Assembly: GCA_948567375.1 (NCBI GenBank)
Contig: OX419756.1
Coordinates: 52,492,552 to 52,556,551, forward strand
Length of the DNA: 64,000 nucleotides
DNA from: Lunularia cruciata
Lineage: Eukaryota; Streptophyta; Marchantiopsida; Lunulariales; Lunulariaceae
Direction of reading: 5' to 3'
The notes beneath the pieces were generated by a model. It did not search any database. It worked only from the letters and a program-made list of their open reading frames with translations, and had not been told where the DNA came from. Positions within the stretch are counted from its first letter, which is position 1. The number at the start of each line of letters is the position of its first letter. Positions 1 to 10,768 of the stretch are shown piece after piece. The translations under genes were made by a program, and so were the position numbers.

Positions 1-2149
1 GGTGTGTGACCGGGAGGTAGAAAAGGTATTGTTACGGAGTTCGGGCCAAGTTCCTTATTATTAGCACACTCCATATGAGGTGGTTCGTAGAAAATAAGGA
101 ATAAGGAATTTTCCGTTATCACTCTGTAGTGCATCGATTACATATTACGGTTAATAAAGTTTATTGTTTAGGGTTAGAGTGAAAGTGGCGGCCACCAAAT
201 GGAGCATCCATGATGTTCCAAGACACACATGGTAATCAAAAGTTGAAAAATTTATGCACTAGACGACAGAGGCCACCAAAGGAAGCATCCATGATGTTCG
301 AGAATACCCATGGTAATCAAAAGTTGACAAATTTATGCACTAGACAAGCGGGAACATGATTTATATGGGATTTAATATGTTAATTTAGGATTAAATGTGA
401 TTTTTCTCATCATTGCTCGTTGCTGCTTGTGGTTGCTCGTAGCCACTCGATGGCGCTCGAAGCTCAAATCTCGTTGGTGCCCGTACACGTTGGTTGATGC
501 TGGTTGATGCTGGTAGACACTCATTGCCGCGGGTAGTTGCTTGATAGTGCAAGGTGATTTTGCATCCAAATGTGAACCTACATTGTAATCAGGTTTTTGC
601 TAAATTTTTGTTGCACTCTTGGAGTAAAATTCTTTGATCTCCAATTAATTTCTTGGTTGCCGTAAGATGATGCAAATCATTTTCCATAACTCACACTATC
701 TCCCTCACCACACTAATATATATGGATATGAACCAACACACCAATGCAAAACTACAAAACCACCGGTTTAGTTTACTGACAAGAGCATTTGCACAGCATT
801 TGCATTTGCAGATGGTGAATTTGAATTTGAATAGTTGAGAGCGGCATTTTGGATCTGCCAAAAAATTTCATAAATGCCACTCTAAGAATCACCCACCAGA
901 AAAACGTGGCAACTCTCTCAAGAAGCCACATCATCTCTTTTGACTGTCATTTATTTCACTACAGAACTCCTAAACATCTGTAGTATAGCGTCTGATTTTT
1001 ATAAATGAATGCAAATTGCATGTGATATACGGTATAATAATTTATGAAGCATTCATTTATTAGCACCTCATCTCCCTACAGAGTTCACTAAAAATAGTTA
1101 CAAAGTTTGTTATTTATCCCGTAGACATCCATCAAACCTATTTCTGAAACCCCCTAATGTCATGTTCCTCCACAAAAGTATAAGTCTACTAATCTCACCC
1201 AAGAGTGTCATCCTCATCTCCTCAAGCCACTTGCTCTTGTCTTGAGTATGGGTAAAAGAGGGAGTGGACTCCAAGTCATCTAATAGTTTAGGTCTCCAAT
1301 AAATAATATCACCATCTCGGGTCATCACTCCAGGCTCCTCTCAAGGCATGACATGCAAATGAGGCTCTATGTGTGTTCCATGGGTGATGCTAAATATCAT
1401 GTCCATTTAAGTATATATCCCTTGGGTGATATGAGGTCTAATGTCCGTTTGAGTCCCATAGGTGAGGCTGGGTATACTGTCTATCTGAATCTCCACACAC
1501 ATCTTCCTTTCTATAACCTCACACTTCTCATGTTGCCTATGTGCTTCCTCTAATAGCTTGCAAGTGATACCAAGCTTTCTCCAATAAAACCCCTCTAACC
1601 CAAACAGCTTACCCCTCCTAGCCTCCCTTGCTACACACAATGTATCTAACTCAGCTAATTGCTCAGCTCTAGTCCTCTCCTTGGTTGCTGAGTGATCTTC
1701 TCATTGTGCAAAAATATGCTCTCTTGTCAAAATAACTACCTCTTTCTAAACTAAATTTGCCTCCCTCTCTCTTGCCTTGCTCTCTCTTAATAGCTCTCCT
1801 TGGTCTACTCTTCTCCCTACCCCATCCTAGAAAGGCTGAATAGAGAGAGACCTCATCCTCTAACGGTCACACATGGGAAGGCATCCTCATAAGGCCATCA
1901 TGCCTTATAAGGATGCCTTCTCCCATGATCCACTAAAATAAATCTAAGAGCAAACCCATCCATAAATGCATTTCAAACAAAGCAAACCCATTTTCATAAA
2001 CCCATAAAACCAATCCTTGCTTTTTTATTACTATGTTGAAGTCCAATACAAACATCCATCAAGCTCTTGAAGGCCAAAAAATTTATACTATGGACTGCCT
2101 AGTTTCTTCCTTGCTCTTGTGATAGATTCTACGTACTTCACTTGTGGAA
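1..2149. other. Gene-free flank of repeat compartment
   Basis: No supported gene. Short reading frames on both strands lack recognisable domains, and several begin at non-ATG codons. The stretch holds one direct tandem duplication (190-350). A short segment near 1080-1165 resembles one near 23,520-23,600, suggesting a dispersed repeat. The part from about 1960 to 2150 may be the 3' flank of the PIF/Harbinger relic that follows. Confidence 0.5.
190..350. repeat. Two-copy direct tandem repeat, about 81 bp unit
   Basis: Unit 1 (190-270) and unit 2 (271 to about 350) both begin GGCCACCAAA and share most bases, including GCATCCATGATGTTC, ATGGTAATCAAAAGTTGA and ATTTATGCACTAGAC. A few substitutions separate them. 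No coding potential is seen. Confidence 0.85.
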
Positions 2150-3374
2150 TTGACATCATTGCTAGAAATGTCTTCTTCATCCTCCCACGTATCTAACCTA
2201 TTGATTAGATAGTTTTGTAATATAACATAGGCAAAAATCCAACACAAGAGATGCACATTTTTTTAAAAATTATTCAATTGCTCCCTCAATAAATACCATT
2301 GAGCTTTTAGTATCCCAAAGCAATGTTCATTAAAAGATCTTTTTCTAGCCACACATCAATTGAATTACTTCCTTTCTTGCACATTTTCTTATTTGAAAGA
2401 GTGCAACAAGTGATTCATATGCACATATCTCACATCTCCTAATAAATATTGTATTGTATCAAATGAAATATATGCTCCTCTTAGGTTCAAGTCCAACCAA
2501 AGCTCCAATCTTTTTAAACATGTCATATCATGATACAAGCCAAGCATCCCTATGCAAAAAAGATCCTTTGTTAGCCATCCATGCTCAACCCAATGCTTTC
2601 ACACATCAATGATTCTTCTTGAGTACTCCAAAACTCAACCTAACTTTTCCATTAAGCATATTGATGGCAAAGCAAAATCCTTCATCAAAGCACAAATCTT
2701 TCATTAGTCATCTATCACGTGGTTCAACACTTTCATAAAGCACACATTGAATATAGATTCCATCTCACCTCCTACAAAATGTATAATCTGGCACTTGTTA
2801 TCACATATTACTTGCCCATTAATTGAGTAACTCTCCTTTTCACTAAAATATACTTTCTTGTCAATGATGAGCTTTTGTGACAAAGGAAAAAGCATTTTTT
2901 CCACTAGACCAATACACCCAAGAACTCATGTCCTTACAAATATAGAGGAAATTTTGTTTATCTCCATGACCCCTAGCAATTGCACTTCCTTTCTTAGAAT
3001 GGACAATATATCATTTCCTTTCTAAGAATGGATAATATAGCACTGATAAATCTCTTTGTAAATTTACTTGTGAACCATGCATTAATTCCCCATAAGTTCA
3101 TTCCCCTTGCAACACAAGCTCCATTACCATTATGCCCAAAATGATCTAATATATATGCTAATACCACTTGGAACCCTACATGTGTTTGGTGTTTGCTATG
3201 CTCCCTCTTTCTCTTGAAGACATAATGCTCTTTGATCAAATTCATTAACTTCACAAAAGAGACCATATCCATAAAGATGAGTTGTCTCAAAGCAAGAAGA
3301 TCAAGTTAGAGAAAAAATTGTATACAAATTCAATATTATCGGAACTTTGATATCTCTTTTTTATGTATCGCCTC
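2150..3374 (-). pseudogene. PIF/Harbinger-type transposase relic, main part
   Basis: Degenerate DDE transposase of the PIF/Harbinger (HARBI1-like) superfamily, which moves its own DNA element by cut and paste. Read on the minus strand, 3290-2994 encodes a helical segment with HVGFQVVLAYILDHFGHNGN, the family's FGHxGNGA region. Bases 2904-2704 encode KESYSINGQVICDNKCQII, the strand carrying the first catalytic region. About 2440-2200 encodes SFNEHCFGILKAQW, the ERAFGxLK-like third region. Stops and frameshifts break every frame, so it cannot make a working enzyme. The N-terminal part lies at 8866-9085, separated by a chromovirus inserted at 3374/8866. The weak point is assignment of each catalytic acidic residue, because some have been lost. 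Confidence 0.75.
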
Positions 3375-3771
3375 TGTAAAAGATCAAGATTGAGGAGAAA
3401 AATAGGAGAATAGAAACTCACATGGGACACTCCAAGTGCCTAGCATGAGCTTTGGCTTTGGTATTTATAAGTAACATACAAGGCCCTTGAGAAGCTTCCT
3501 TGAGCCACTTTCTTAGATTGCAAGCAAAGTTAACCAAGAAGCTTCTCAAGAAGCTTCCCTCTAGAAGTCTCCTACTTGGCATGCAAGCTAAGATAGTTAG
3601 AAGCTTCTAAAAGCTTCCTTCTAGAAGCTACTTGCTTGGGGTGCAAGTTTAGCTAGTCAAGAAGCTTCCCAAGAAGCTTCCTAGATGCTTTTGGAATATT
3701 TTGGGTTAATTTGATTTATTCTCTACTTTGTTAGCCTTAAAAACTACGCCGTTAAACTCCATATTGTTACA
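3375..3771 (-). repeat. 3' LTR of chromovirus copy 1
   Basis: Long terminal repeat of about 397 bp. On the plus strand it begins TGTAAAAG and ends TGTTACA, so in sense orientation it starts TGTAAC and ends TTTTACA. It contains a TATA-like TTATAAATACC region (about 3460-3470) and, upstream of it, at least six GAAGCTTC palindromes at 3491, 3538, 3550, 3600, 3661 and 3673. A polypurine tract (GGTGGGGAGAATA in sense) abuts it at 3772-3784. Confidence 0.9.
3491..3680 (-). promoter_or_regulatory. Heat shock element array in copy 1 3' LTR
   Basis: Six copies of GAAGCTTC (3491-3498, 3538-3545, 3550-3557, 3600-3607, 3661-3668, 3673-3680). GAAnnTTC is the inverted core of the heat shock element bound by HSF trimers. 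Chance predicts about 0.1 such octamers in a sequence of this length. Function is inferred from the motif only. Confidence 0.6.
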
Positions 3772-3784
3772 TATTCTCCCCACC

Positions 3785-4388
3785 GTTAGTTGGTGACGTC
3801 CTTGTTGCCATTGAAGCTTCAAACTCTTGGATGGCCGTCTGTGCATTCTGGAGGTGAGAAAGAGGTTCCCATGTAGCATCATGAACGGGATACCCTTTCC
3901 AAAGGACCTTGTACTCCATATGTTGTCGACTTCTTCGTTGAAAGTGACGACGTGCAAGGATACAATCAAATTTCTACTCCTCATGATCACTAAGAGGGAT
4001 GGGAAGAGGAGGAGTTGGACACAAGAGGAAAAAGAAGATGGGTTAGGAACAAAGGGTTTCAACTTGGAAATGTGAAAGACAAGGTGGATGCGTATATGAC
4101 AAGGTAAGGCAAGTTGATAAGCAACAAGAGAGATGATTTGGGTGACATCAAAGGGTCCTATCCAATTAGGGGTAAGTTTACAAACTTGGGTATCAAGTGG
4201 GAGGGGTAGGTGACTAGAGGATAGCATGACTTTAAAGGTGAGATCACGACAATGGTGGTCCGCATATTGTTTTTTAAAATTTTGAGCAACAAGGAGGTGA
4301 GATTTGGCTTGTTGGAGAGATTGGTATATGGTGGTCAAGAAGGTTGATGTATGAGGGACCTGAGATGGAGGAGGAGCAAGAAGAGAAT
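3785..4388 (-). pseudogene. Integrase C-terminus and chromodomain remnant, copy 1
   Basis: The minus strand encodes the integrase C-terminal region (residues similar to TPNWIGPFDVTQIISLVAYQ and HISKLKPFVPNPSSF), then, in shifted frames, the remains of the chromodomain seen intact in copy 2. The chromodomain targets integration to chromatin. Frameshifts separate these blocks. The end runs into the polypurine tract and 3' LTR. Confidence 0.7.
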
Positions 4389-5160
4389 CTAGAACAAGTG
4401 GAGCTTGGCCAAATTTGAGAAAGAAATGAGAAAATCTGGTGTTTGCTTATTTGGAATTATTGTAGGCAAATTTTGCAACAACAAGACATTCATCATAATT
4501 GGTATGGTGGACATTGACAAAGGCACATAATATATCCTCCAAGATACAATTTGCACGTTTGGCTTGTCCATCAGTTTAAGGATGATAGGCCATGGACAAA
4601 GCAAGCTTGGTGTCAAGTATCTAGAAGATTGCTTGCCAAAACTTCTTGGCGAAGCGAGGATCACAATCAAAGATAGTACACATGGCATCCCATGATGCTT
4701 GAAGACATTATCTTCAGGCATCATTGGAGCATCCATGGTATCAAAGGTTGGTGCCAAGTGGATTTGCTTACTAAGCTTATCCACAAACACCACAATTGTT
4801 ATGTGTCCTTGCTTTGTCTTGGACAAGGATGTGATGAGATCCAAGCTCGCATGTTCCCATCAAGTGGATGGAATGGGAAGTGGTTGAAGGAGTCCACTTG
4901 GTGTTTGGTTGCTGGCCTTGTTACATTGGCAGTTCTCACACGATTGGACAAACTCTTGAACATCTCGTGTCATGTTGGGTCACCACCATCGGTTTGGAGG
5001 GTACCCAAGGTTTTTTACACACCCATGTGACCAACTATTGGTAAATCATGGGCTTCTTGAAGGCACACAAGTTGGAGATCACCTTTGGTTGGAACATAGA
5101 TCCAGTCCTCATGGAGTAGAATGTCATCCTTGAAGGAGAAGGTGTTGTACTCCTTGTCAC
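4389..5160 (-). pseudogene. Integrase core, copy 1 (broken)
   Basis: The minus strand encodes the DDE integrase core beginning DLITSLSKTKQGHITIVVF and containing KLSKQIHLAPTFDT and FKHHGMPCVL, matching copy 2 at 38,207-38,620. The region just upstream carries remains of the HHCC zinc-binding domain. A frameshift after FKHHGMPCVL destroys the catalytic block. Confidence 0.75.
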
Positions 5161-6734
5161 ATGTTGTAAGATGTCCATGTACTATTTGGAAGAAGGGATC
5201 TTGTGTAGAGATGATGGAAACTTGTTTTGGCCCTTGAAATCAATTGACATTGTCATAATTGCTACCATGATGAGAGGAAGAGACTACAAATTAGGTCATT
5301 GTGATAGAGCATTAGGGATGACATGGAATCAACTTGATTGTACTCAAGTTTGATGTCAAAAAATTGGAAGTCCTCCTCTCATTGATGATGTTGACTCTTC
5401 ATGTGTTTCAAATGTAAGGTCTGCAACAATAGCTTGTGATCAGTTTGCATGATCACTTGTTTCCCTCAGAGATAATGCCTCCATACCTTGGTGGCATATA
5501 ACATTGCAAATTGTTCCAATCTCATGTAGAGTAATTTCTTTCAGCTGTATTTTGTTAGTGAGACACAAAGGCAATGAGATGTAGTCCATCTAGGAATTCT
5601 TGTTGCAACACTACTCCAATTGCAAAGTTAGAAGCATCAAAATCAACCACACAAGGTAGTTGAGGATCATATGGTTGAAGGATGGGTCTTGAAGCACCAT
5701 ATGTTTCAACTTTTGGAATGCTTCTTCATGCTTGGTGGTCCATTTGAAGCTCGAGTTCTTCCACAAGAGGTCAGTCAATGGTGCAACTACATGAGCATAA
5801 ATAATGGATGAACCGTCAGAAAAAACTGGCCAATCCATTAAATGCCCATACTTTTGTAACATCCTTTGGAGTAGGCCAATCAATACTAGCCTTGATTTTT
5901 TCCTCTTCCATCTTGATCCCTTCCGATGAGATCTTGTGACCCAAGAAGGTGACCTCCTTAAGCCAAAAGGTACACTTTGATTTCTTGCAATAAAATTTCC
6001 ATTGTTGTAGTCGTCTTAGGACTTCTCGCACGTGATTCATGTGTTCTACCTCTATCTTGTTATATATTAAGATATCATCCAAGCAAACCACCATGTATTG
6101 ATCCAATAGTCTATCCACCATCCAATGGATCTGATCCATGAAGACTATTGGAGCATTAGTGAGCCCAAAAGGTAGAACTCTCCACTCAAAATATCCATAC
6201 CTTGTGCAAAAGGCAATCTTTTGCACATCTTTCCTATCAATAGCGACTTGCCAATAGCTATTATGAAGATCCAACTTGGAAAAGTATTGTGCTCCACTCA
6301 GTTGATCAAGAAAGTCATCGATCCAAGGCAAAGGATATGCATTCTTTGTTGTTTGCTTATTGAGCTCACAATAATCAATATAGAAACAAAGTCTTCTATC
6401 CTTCTTTGGAACAAATAGTATCGGTGCTCCCCAAGGAGAGGTATTGTGTTGTATGAAGTTCTTCTCCAACAACTCCATAGGTGTTGTTTGCAACTCCTCC
6501 AACTCCTTTGGTGAGAGTCAATAGATTGGTCTACTCACTAGAGTACTCCCTGGCAATAACTCAATCTTGAAGGACATACCACAATCAAAGAGTAATCCCT
6601 TTGGCAAATCATCCAGAAACATGTCCGCAAACTCCTAAACTATCTTATCAGCCATTGCTTGATGAGGCTCTTGGCCCTCCTCAGATTGTCCTTGTGCAAT
6701 CAGCTTGATCCACACCGCAAATATAGACTTATTT
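5161..6734 (-). pseudogene. Reverse transcriptase and RNase H, copy 1 (broken)
   Basis: The longest block (6502-5816) encodes the RT palm and fingers: PWGAPILFVPKKD, FSKLDLHNSYWQV, LPFGLTNAP, and LDDILIY at the catalytic YxDD position. RNase H follows at about 5880-5290, with the tether FxGLASFF and WTTKHEEAFQKLKHMV. Several stops and frameshifts interrupt it. Part of the damage differs from copy 2, so the copies decayed separately. Confidence 0.85.
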
Positions 6735-6911
6735 TCCTCCAAAGCTTACTCTATGGTTGCTTCACTAACAAACTTCCCATCTAGGGACTCATCTCTCTTC
6801 AAAGATTGCTCCATGGTTGCCTTCTTAGCAAACTTCCCATCTTGGGACTCATCCCCCTTCAAGGCTTGCTTTATGGTTACCTTCTCGACAAACTTCCCAT
6901 CTTGGGACTAA
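6735..6911 (-). repeat. Three 60-bp repeats in the pol linker, copy 1
   Basis: Between protease and RT, three consecutive 60-bp units each contain AACTTCCCATCTxGGGACTxA on the plus strand. In sense they encode 20-residue repeats of the form DGKFxxKxxxEQ. The same triplication is present in copy 2 at 36,148-36,327. Confidence 0.8.
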
Positions 6912-6991
6912 CTATTCTTAGGTGTCTTACTTAAAGGTGTCATACAACCTAAATGGAAATTCCTACCTTGGCGTTGTACTTGAATTTGTTG

Positions 6992-7333
6992 TCAAGTCCA
7001 ATCAAATTGAACCTTATGATGTTCAAGCCAAGGTAGACCTAGAATGATACCATAGTGTAGAGGTGCCACTACAAACCTCATACACTCCAAATACTCCTTC
7101 CCAATCTTGAAGGTAGCAAGATGCAAGGTATGGAATGCAGAACCCTTTCTACCATCCGCGATCATCAATCTAGTTCCAATTACTAGCTTGATAGGAATAC
7201 CCAATTCCTTTGCTACTTGCATAGACATGCAATTCTCTAAACTTCCAAAATCAACCAAAATCCTACAACCCCAAATTTGCAAGTGAAGCAAAATTGCATA
7301 GGTTGAGCCTTCAATCCCATTGGAACTAATCAA
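6992..7333 (-). pseudogene. Retropepsin-like protease, copy 1
   Basis: The minus strand encodes a 113-residue block with ILVDFGSLENCMSMQVAKEL and IILGLPWLEHHKVQFDW, the aspartic protease of Ty3/gypsy pol. The active-site triad is altered (DFG rather than the D-S/T-G expected and seen as DSG in copy 2), so the enzyme is probably inactive. Confidence 0.8.
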
Positions 7334-7339
7334 GCTCCC

Positions 7340-8244
7340 AATAGGCTGCTCAAAATCTCCTATTGGGATTCCTTTTTTCCCTGATCATTCCGCTCCACAA
7401 ACTCCATCTAGGCAACTTGTTGAGGTTGCACATTCTTGAGTGGACATTCAGCAATGCAATGTCCCAATTGGCAACAATAAAAACAACCATATTTTGTGAC
7501 ATTTTCTCTCTATCTGCAATGCCAAGTGGTCTTTGTTGAATGGCATCAATCTCCATTAGTGCCGGCTCTTCCACCCGTGTGTAGTGTATCGGTAAGTTTT
7601 GTGGAGGTTGAGGTCGAGACCAAGTTGTTGCAACCAAGGAATCAAAACATTTGGCCAACCAAATAGCTTCCTCCAAGTGTTGTGGCTCTTGCATGGTTAC
7701 CTCCAATTTGGTTCTTGACTTCAAACCCCTCACAAATCAATCCAAAGCTTCACCTTCTAGGATATCTAGAATTTACATGATGGTGTTCTGGAATTGCATG
7801 ATCTAACTTCTTACAAAGCCAATCTGTTTCAATTTTTCCAACCTATCTCGTGTAGCTCATGTGGTATTTATAGCTTGGAACCAATTAATTATTGCACTCT
7901 TGAATTCTACACACATCAAAATTGGTGCACTTAGAATCTCCACCATAGCTTTGCTACTCCATCCAACTGGCTAGAAGCCAAGAGAATTTGTTTTTGCTAA
8001 TCTTATAGATTGATAGCTTCAAAATAATGTTCATAGTCAAACACAAAATTCTCCACTACACTCGGGAGATTCTTGTCTTCAAATACCTTGGGTTACCTTT
8101 AGGGAATCAGATTCAATCTTCTCCTTCTCAAATTGGTACTCTCTCTACGTGTTCTTGTTGTCAAAGATCTTGTTCATCCAACAATCAAGTAAGGTGCTCA
8201 ATTTGTTGTTTCATAGCAAGGATAACATTGAGCATTGCCACCAT
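7340..8244 (-). pseudogene. Gag, copy 1 (broken)
   Basis: The in-frame ATG is at 8244 by alignment with copy 2. The clearest part (7733-7350) encodes RTKLEVTMQEPQHLEEAIWL and the region leading to a CCHC zinc knuckle that a frameshift scrambles. Further upstream the frame is interrupted by several stops. Gag would form the virus-like particle. Confidence 0.75.
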
Positions 8245-8487
8245 GGTTGCTGCCCTATCACACCACCCCTAATCTATCTTATTTTCTAACACATAAAAGC
8301 ATCATGTCTACCATTTTCCATAAGTTACCATCGAAAGCACCAAGGGTTCCTCAGATATGCTGATCATATGCAAAAAATCTTGTCCAAAGTGTGGAGGTGA
8401 TGAATTGCATGAAACAATGCTTGGGTAGTACTTAGACACAAAATCCCAATGGTTTGGTGGTCCATAAATTCCATCCATTCCATTCTT

Positions 8488-8500
8488 ACTCTGATACCAA
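8488..8500 (-). promoter_or_regulatory. tRNA-iMet primer binding site, copy 1
   Basis: Plus strand CTCTGATACCAA reads TTGGTATCAGAG in sense, complementary to the 3' end of plant initiator tRNA-Met and adjoining the 5' LTR. It marks where minus-strand DNA synthesis would prime. Confidence 0.85.
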
Positions 8501-8865
8501 TGTAAAAGATCAAGCCGAGGAGAGAAGTAAGAGAATGGAAACTCACATTGGAACACTTGAATGTGGGAAAACTCCTAATGCCTAGCATGAGCTTTGGCTT
8601 TAGTATTTATAGGTAACATACAAGGCCCTTGAGAAGCTTCTCAAGAAGCTTCCTTGAGCTGCTCTCTTAGAATGCAAGCCAAGTTAACCAAGAAGTTTCT
8701 CAAGAAGCTTTCTTCTAGAAGCCACCTACTTGGCATGCAAGTTAAGCTAGTCAGGAAGCTTCCCAAAAAGCTTCCTAGATGCTTTTGGAATATTCTGGGC
8801 TAATTTGGCTTATTCTTTTCTTCATTAGCTTTACTAACTACGTTGCTAAACTCCATATTGTTACA
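8501..8865 (-). repeat. 5' LTR of chromovirus copy 1
   Basis: About 365 bp, beginning TGTAAAAG and ending TGTTACA on the plus strand, homologous to 3375-3771. It retains GAAnnTTC palindromes at 8633, 8645, 8755 and 8788 (the last GAATATTC). Length and sequence differ from the 3' LTR, indicating an old insertion. Confidence 0.9.
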
Positions 8866-9085
8866 ACCTCTCATGTATAAATGTCCACCATTCAAAAAGT
8901 CTATCTAGCACACCAATATCTAGATCATCTTCTTCTTTGCTCCATTCCTCTTCCCTTGTATCCAAATCTCAACTAGAATCCAAGTCCTAAAATGAATCAG
9001 ACCATTCATTGTCTAACAATTCTTCTAAACTTTCTTGAAATTTTGCTATATGAATGCATGTTGATTTTTTCAGCATTTTTCTTAG
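8866..9085 (-). pseudogene. PIF/Harbinger transposase relic, N-terminal part
   Basis: On the minus strand this codes for an acidic segment followed by residues FEWWTFIHER, and across the chromovirus junction continues at 3374 with RYIKKRY, as expected for the start of a PIF-type transposase. A stop lies within it. It is the other half of the relic at 2150-3374. Confidence 0.55.
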
Positions 9086-9109
9086 CAATGTCTGAGTACT
9101 CTCATATGA

Positions 9110-9740
9110 GGCTTTATGGATTTCTATAAGGTTTCAAGGACAAGAGAACCCCCAAGAGAAAACCCAAAAGAAGAAACAAAATGTTTCACATTCAAAACTC
9201 CAATGCCCCAAAGGAGCACCTTGTCTTTATTATATATAGCAAAGAGGATTCACTCAAAGGAAGCTCCACCCTTGAATCAGATACATGGATTGGTGACATG
9301 TTAGCAAGCTCTACCCTTAGATTAGTTACATGCATGGGTGACATATGGGTTTTGGTCATATTTGGTTGGTCATACAAGCTTTGACTTTTAGGAATCTTTA
9401 AGGAATATTTTGGAAGGAATCTCACAATTGCATGGGTGAGGTACCATTGGAAAGCTCTCAAAAAGACAAACAAAGGGGAGGGAAGGCCAGCCTATTTTTT
9501 CTCTGAAGGTGAATTTGCACATTTATTAGGCCTAATTCATTTGTTTAGGTCTCCAAAATTAGCTCTATAGTTTTTAGATTATTTTTGGCTCCTACTTTAT
9601 TAGTAGAAGTATTGTTTTGGTGATATCTCTATCTAATCTACTTAGTACTTCATATTTAACATCCTCTTAGATATTACTAGCCAATTTTCACCTATAGATA
9701 ATATGTCTAGCTATTGGTACTACAATTCCACCAATACCTT
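9110..9740 (+). repeat. Diverged dispersed repeat, copy A (inverted relative to 17,010-17,740)
   Basis: Shares, in inverted orientation, multiple blocks with 17,010-17,740: GGACAAGAGAA, TATTATATATAGCAAAGAG, GGAAGCTCCACCCTTGAA, TTGGTTGGTCATACAAGCTTTG, CCTAATTCATTTGTTTAGG and AGTAGAAGTATTGTTTTGGTG. The TATA-like sequence and size suggest solo LTRs of an unidentified element. I could not place clean termini. Confidence 0.6.
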
Positions 9741-10524
9741 TAAGGAACATCGGCTCTCACCTACAACCAAGTAAAATCCAATTTATTTTTGGGCTACCTT
9801 TTAATAATCATGAATGGGATAGCCTGAATATGAAAGGTAGGAGTAAGGTGCAGCTGAATTGTCAAATGACTAGTGGATTAATGCAATTGAATTGCCACTC
9901 AATTGAAGGATATGTCATCAAGGAGATATGCACAAGATAATTTTTTTAGCCTTTTTCTCAAGAACTAGTGAAGCTCAATTTTCAATCAATCAAGGACTAT
10001 GGCATCAAGAGAAGGTATTCAAACTCTATTGGGGGCTATGACGTTAAGGGAAGATACTCAAATGGCATCTATGAATGAGTGAAGGTATTTCCTTCTATTC
10101 AAACTACAATGACAGCTTGATACGTGTGAGCATGATACCTTGACACTTGTTTGTCCATTTCAAATCTGATTGATACACTCTCATTAAGATTTACTAGACT
10201 AACCATAGTTTTTGTAACATCTTGTAGGTCAAGAAAAAGGTCACCCATTCCTCATTTATGGCAACCGACTATATCTCATTGTTTTTCTTTGTATCACTCA
10301 CATATATCCCATATCAATCTACAAGAGCTCTTGTAAATTTTATTAATTTATTGCATCCAAATAGCTAAAATTGAGACCACTTAGTATGATCAGAGGTCAA
10401 GAGTAAGTTCCACGCATGCCTTTTTTCTCAAGAGGAATTGAAGCGGATTACTTGGACTCCAATCTTTGGGAAGTCAAAATATGAGAATCTCTAATAAATA
10501 AGATAAGTACACCTAAAGTGAGAG

Positions 10525-10768
10525 TATGGGACCGCATAAAAAACAAGAAGGATGGGAAGACCACATCAAGCCGTACAAGGGTGAAACAAAATAGGTAAAA
10601 TAGGGCTAAGTCCCAATAGAGTACACCTAAAGCTATTGAATTACTATTTCACTAGTTGACTCACAACCATGTCATTCTAAAAAAAGGAGACCGCATAGAT
10701 ACAAGAAGGATAGGAAGACCCCATCAATCAAGCCGTAGGAGATAACACGAGGCTAAACTCCAATAGTA
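10525..10768 (-). mobile_element. Two truncated 3' tails of the non-LTR family
   Basis: Both contain, on the plus strand, the family signature GACCGCATA...ACAAGAAGGATxGGAAGACC...ATCAAGCCGTA followed by a GGGCTAAGTCCCAATAG-like block. They correspond to the extreme 3' end of the element at 30,935. Each is about 90-100 bp, as expected for heavily 5'-truncated insertions. Confidence 0.7.

Larger units (their letters stand above)
3375..8865 (-). mobile_element. Ty3/gypsy chromovirus, copy 1 (decayed, LTR to LTR)
   Basis: Complete but degenerate LTR retrotransposon on the minus strand. In sense orientation the order is 5' LTR (8865-8501), tRNA-iMet primer site, gag, protease, reverse transcriptase/RNase H, integrase, chromodomain remnant, polypurine tract and 3' LTR (3771-3375). 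Protease-RT-integrase order plus a chromodomain tail places it in the chromoviruses. The flanking 5-mers are GCCTC (3370-3374) and ACCTC (8866-8870), a target duplication with one mismatch. Stops and frameshifts in all domains and clearly diverged LTRs mark it as older than copy 2 at 34,079. It is inserted in a PIF/Harbinger transposase relic. Confidence 0.93.
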
